Of a stretch of DNA of 7,348 nucleotides, positions 6,243-7,348 are shown piece by piece. Location of the stretch: NCBI GenBank assembly GCA_934202215.1, contig CAKPXR010000064.1, positions 1 through 7,348 of the forward strand, given 5' to 3'. The first letter of the stretch is position 1; every line of letters begins with the position of its first letter. A program made the position numbers and the translations under genes. The notes below the pieces were generated by a model that was given only the letters and a program-made list of their open reading frames with translations, ran no database searches and was not told the origin of the DNA. The DNA comes from an uncultured Veillonella sp. (GTDB lineage Bacteria; Bacillota; Negativicutes; Veillonellales; Veillonellaceae).

Positions 6243-7233
6243 TGCTCATTATTTAGTATGGCTAGTTGTCTTTTTAGCGTTAGCCTTTGACTATATCAAT
6301 GGATTCCATGATACGGCGAATGCCATTGCCACATCTGTTTCGACACGTGCTATTGCGCCTAAAACAGCAATCTTGATGACAGCAGGACTTAATTTTTTAG
6401 GTGCTATGGTTAGTACAGGTGTTGCAAAAACAATTGGCGGCGACATCGTAATGTCGGCATCTCTTATTAATAGTGCTATTATTTCAGCAGCTCTTATCGG
6501 TGCTATAACATGGAACTTACTTACATGGTACTGGGGGATTCCTAGTTCCTCATCTCACGCTCTTATCGGTGGTATTATCGGTGCTGTAGGCTGGTCAGTA
6601 GGGTTTGATGCTTTAAATGAGGCAGGGATTATAAAAATTTTCTTATCACTTATTTTATCTCCAGTTGTTGCCATGATTGGTGGCTATATTGTGATGAAAG
6701 TATTATTGATTATCTTTGGTAGATTTTCTCCAATCGTATTAAACGATAGATTCAGATCTATGCAAGTTGTGTCTGCTATTATGATGGCATTCTCTCATGG
6801 TTCTAATGATGCGCAAAAGGCGATGGGGATTATTACCTTAACCTTGCTTAGTGGTGGCTTCATTGATACATTAGATGTACCATTATGGGTTAAACTTTGT
6901 TGTGCTACAGCTATGGCTATGGGGACAGCAGTGGGTGGTTGGAAGATTATCTCTACTATGGGGACTAAGATTTTCAAACTAGAAACTATTAATGGTTTTG
7001 CTGCTGATTTAAACTCTGCTATCACTATTTTTACGGCTACATTTTTACATTTACCTGTAAGTACTACACATGTTGTAAGTGGTTCTTTACTAGGGGTAGG
7101 TTCTTCTAAACGTCTTAAAGCTGTTAACTGGGGTGTAGCAAGATCTATGGTGTTGGCTTGGTTTGTAACAATTCCACTATCTGGTATTGTAGCAGCTATT
7201 GCTTATGAAGTAGGGCACTTACTATTTGGTTAA
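6235..7233 (+). CDS. pit: PiT-family inorganic phosphate transporter
   Basis: This 332-residue integral membrane protein is the usual length for a bacterial PiT transporter paired with DUF47. About ten hydrophobic segments are visible. The inverted-repeat architecture shows in two paired signatures: FDYINGFHDTANA (18-30) matched by FSHGSNDAQKA (186-196), and PSSSSHALIGG (103-113) matched by PVSTTHVVSGS (274-284). These hold the conserved Asn/Asp and Ser/His residues that form the phosphate and cation path. It takes up phosphate, often as a neutral metal-phosphate complex, driven by a proton or sodium gradient; which ion cannot be read here. The ATG at 6235 lies within the end of the DUF47 gene with no good ribosome binding site, so translation probably depends on coupling. 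The reading frame is complete, and an insertion sequence begins 39 bases after its stop. Confidence 0.93.
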   Translation: MLDAHYLVWLVVFLALAFDYINGFHDTANAIATSVSTRAIAPKTAILMTAGLNFLGAMVSTGVAKTIGGDIVMSASLINSAIISAALIGAITWNLLTWYWGIPSSSSHALIGGIIGAVGWSVGFDALNEAGIIKIFLSLILSPVVAMIGGYIVMKVLLIIFGRFSPIVLNDRFRSMQVVSAIMMAFSHGSNDAQKAMGIITLTLLSGGFIDTLDVPLWVKLCCATAMAMGTAVGGWKIISTMGTKIFKLETINGFAADLNSAITIFTATFLHLPVSTTHVVSGSLLGVGSSKRLKAVNWGVARSMVLAWFVTIPLSGIVAAIAYEVGHLLFG

Positions 7234-7255
7234 TATAAAATTGCTATATAGAAAT

Positions 7256-7272
7256 AAAAAAGACTGCGAAAG
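7256..7272 (+). terminator. Likely half of a terminator cut by the insertion sequence
   Basis: AAAAAAGACTGC (7256-7267) followed by GAAAG has the form of the left arm and loop start of a hairpin like the other two strong terminators here, which also begin with an A-run. No complementary GCAGTCTTTTTT exists within the window. It would lie beyond the insertion sequence that starts at 7273. The loop bases next to the element (AAG or AAAG, ending at 7272) would be the target duplication. This is inferred, since the far side is not visible. Confidence 0.45.
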
Positions 7273-7348
7273 TGATCTGCACCCATTTTCTTGGACAGAT
7301 ATAATTAAGCTACTTTTTGGGAATGAGTTCGGTATTCTACCGGACTCA
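7273..7348 (-). mobile_element. End of an IS3-family (IS150-like) insertion sequence, truncated by the window
   Basis: The boundary TGATCTGCACCC at 7273, continuing with a TTGGAC block (7291-7296), resembles terminal inverted repeats of IS3-family elements of the IS150 group, which start with TG and share the CTGCACCC and TTGGAC blocks. Just inside, on the minus strand, is the C-terminus of an OrfB transposase. The element is therefore oriented with its right end at 7273 and its transposase reading leftward toward the phosphate transporter. The rest of the element lies past 7348. Confidence 0.8.
7305..7348 (-). CDS. IS3-family transposase OrfB, C-terminal end only (partial)
   Basis: Reading the minus strand from the window edge gives SPVEYRTHSQKVA and then a TAA stop at 7307-7305. 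The SPVEYR motif is the familiar C-terminal end of OrfB integrases of the IS150 group, where it usually reads LSPVEYR; the two visible bases of the preceding codon (TG) fit Leu. The catalytic DDE core lies outside the window. The stop is 32 bases from the element's terminal repeat, normal for this family. Whether the full transposase is intact cannot be seen. Confidence 0.75.
   Translation of the reverse strand, partial: SPVEYRTHSQKVA

Noticed and set aside
5853..7025. Minus-strand open frames of 67 and 76 residues inside the DUF47 and PiT genes
   Set aside because: They are antisense shadows of clear family members, without ribosome binding sites or promoters.
1..7348. CRISPR array, tRNA or rRNA genes, toxin-antitoxin or defence system
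   Set aside because: No regularly spaced repeats, no cloverleaf or rRNA sequence, and no gene of a known defence family were found. All complete genes except the acidic orphan fit familiar core families.

Overview
The window reads as ordinary chromosome of a low-GC anaerobe with strong AGGAGG-type ribosome binding sites and TATAAT promoters. The protein set looks most like Veillonella or a close Negativicutes relative. This is a judgement from protein character, not a search. All complete genes look like housekeeping or metabolic genes, and I found no novel multi-gene system. The accessory part is the last 76 bases, which hold the end of an IS3-family insertion sequence.

Layout. A GT28-type glycosyltransferase (diacylglycerol glycosyltransferase-like) lies on + at 46-1200. 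It converges on a small, very acidic orphan gene on - (1298-1618), and the two share one bidirectional hairpin terminator. The orphan gene is divergent from an ABC-F ATPase of the Uup type (1732-3729), and their promoters overlap. An [FeFe] hydrogenase with two N-terminal [4Fe-4S] sites follows (3862-5328), with its own promoter and a strong terminator. A 200-base spacer with two small palindromes leads to a two-gene operon, 5613-7233: a DUF47/PhoU-like protein overlapping by 8 bases a PiT-family phosphate transporter. Immediately after it, an IS3-family (IS150-like) element begins at 7273 and runs off the window. It appears to sit inside the operon's terminator hairpin, since only one arm is left.

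How the genes work together. The DUF47 and PiT genes are translationally coupled and form a phosphate (or metal-phosphate) uptake unit. The hydrogenase is a stand-alone cytoplasmic enzyme, probably disposing of ferredoxin electrons as H2 in fermentation. The glycosyltransferase (membrane glycolipid), the ABC-F protein (ribosome-associated) and the acidic orphan are separate transcription units with no evident shared pathway.
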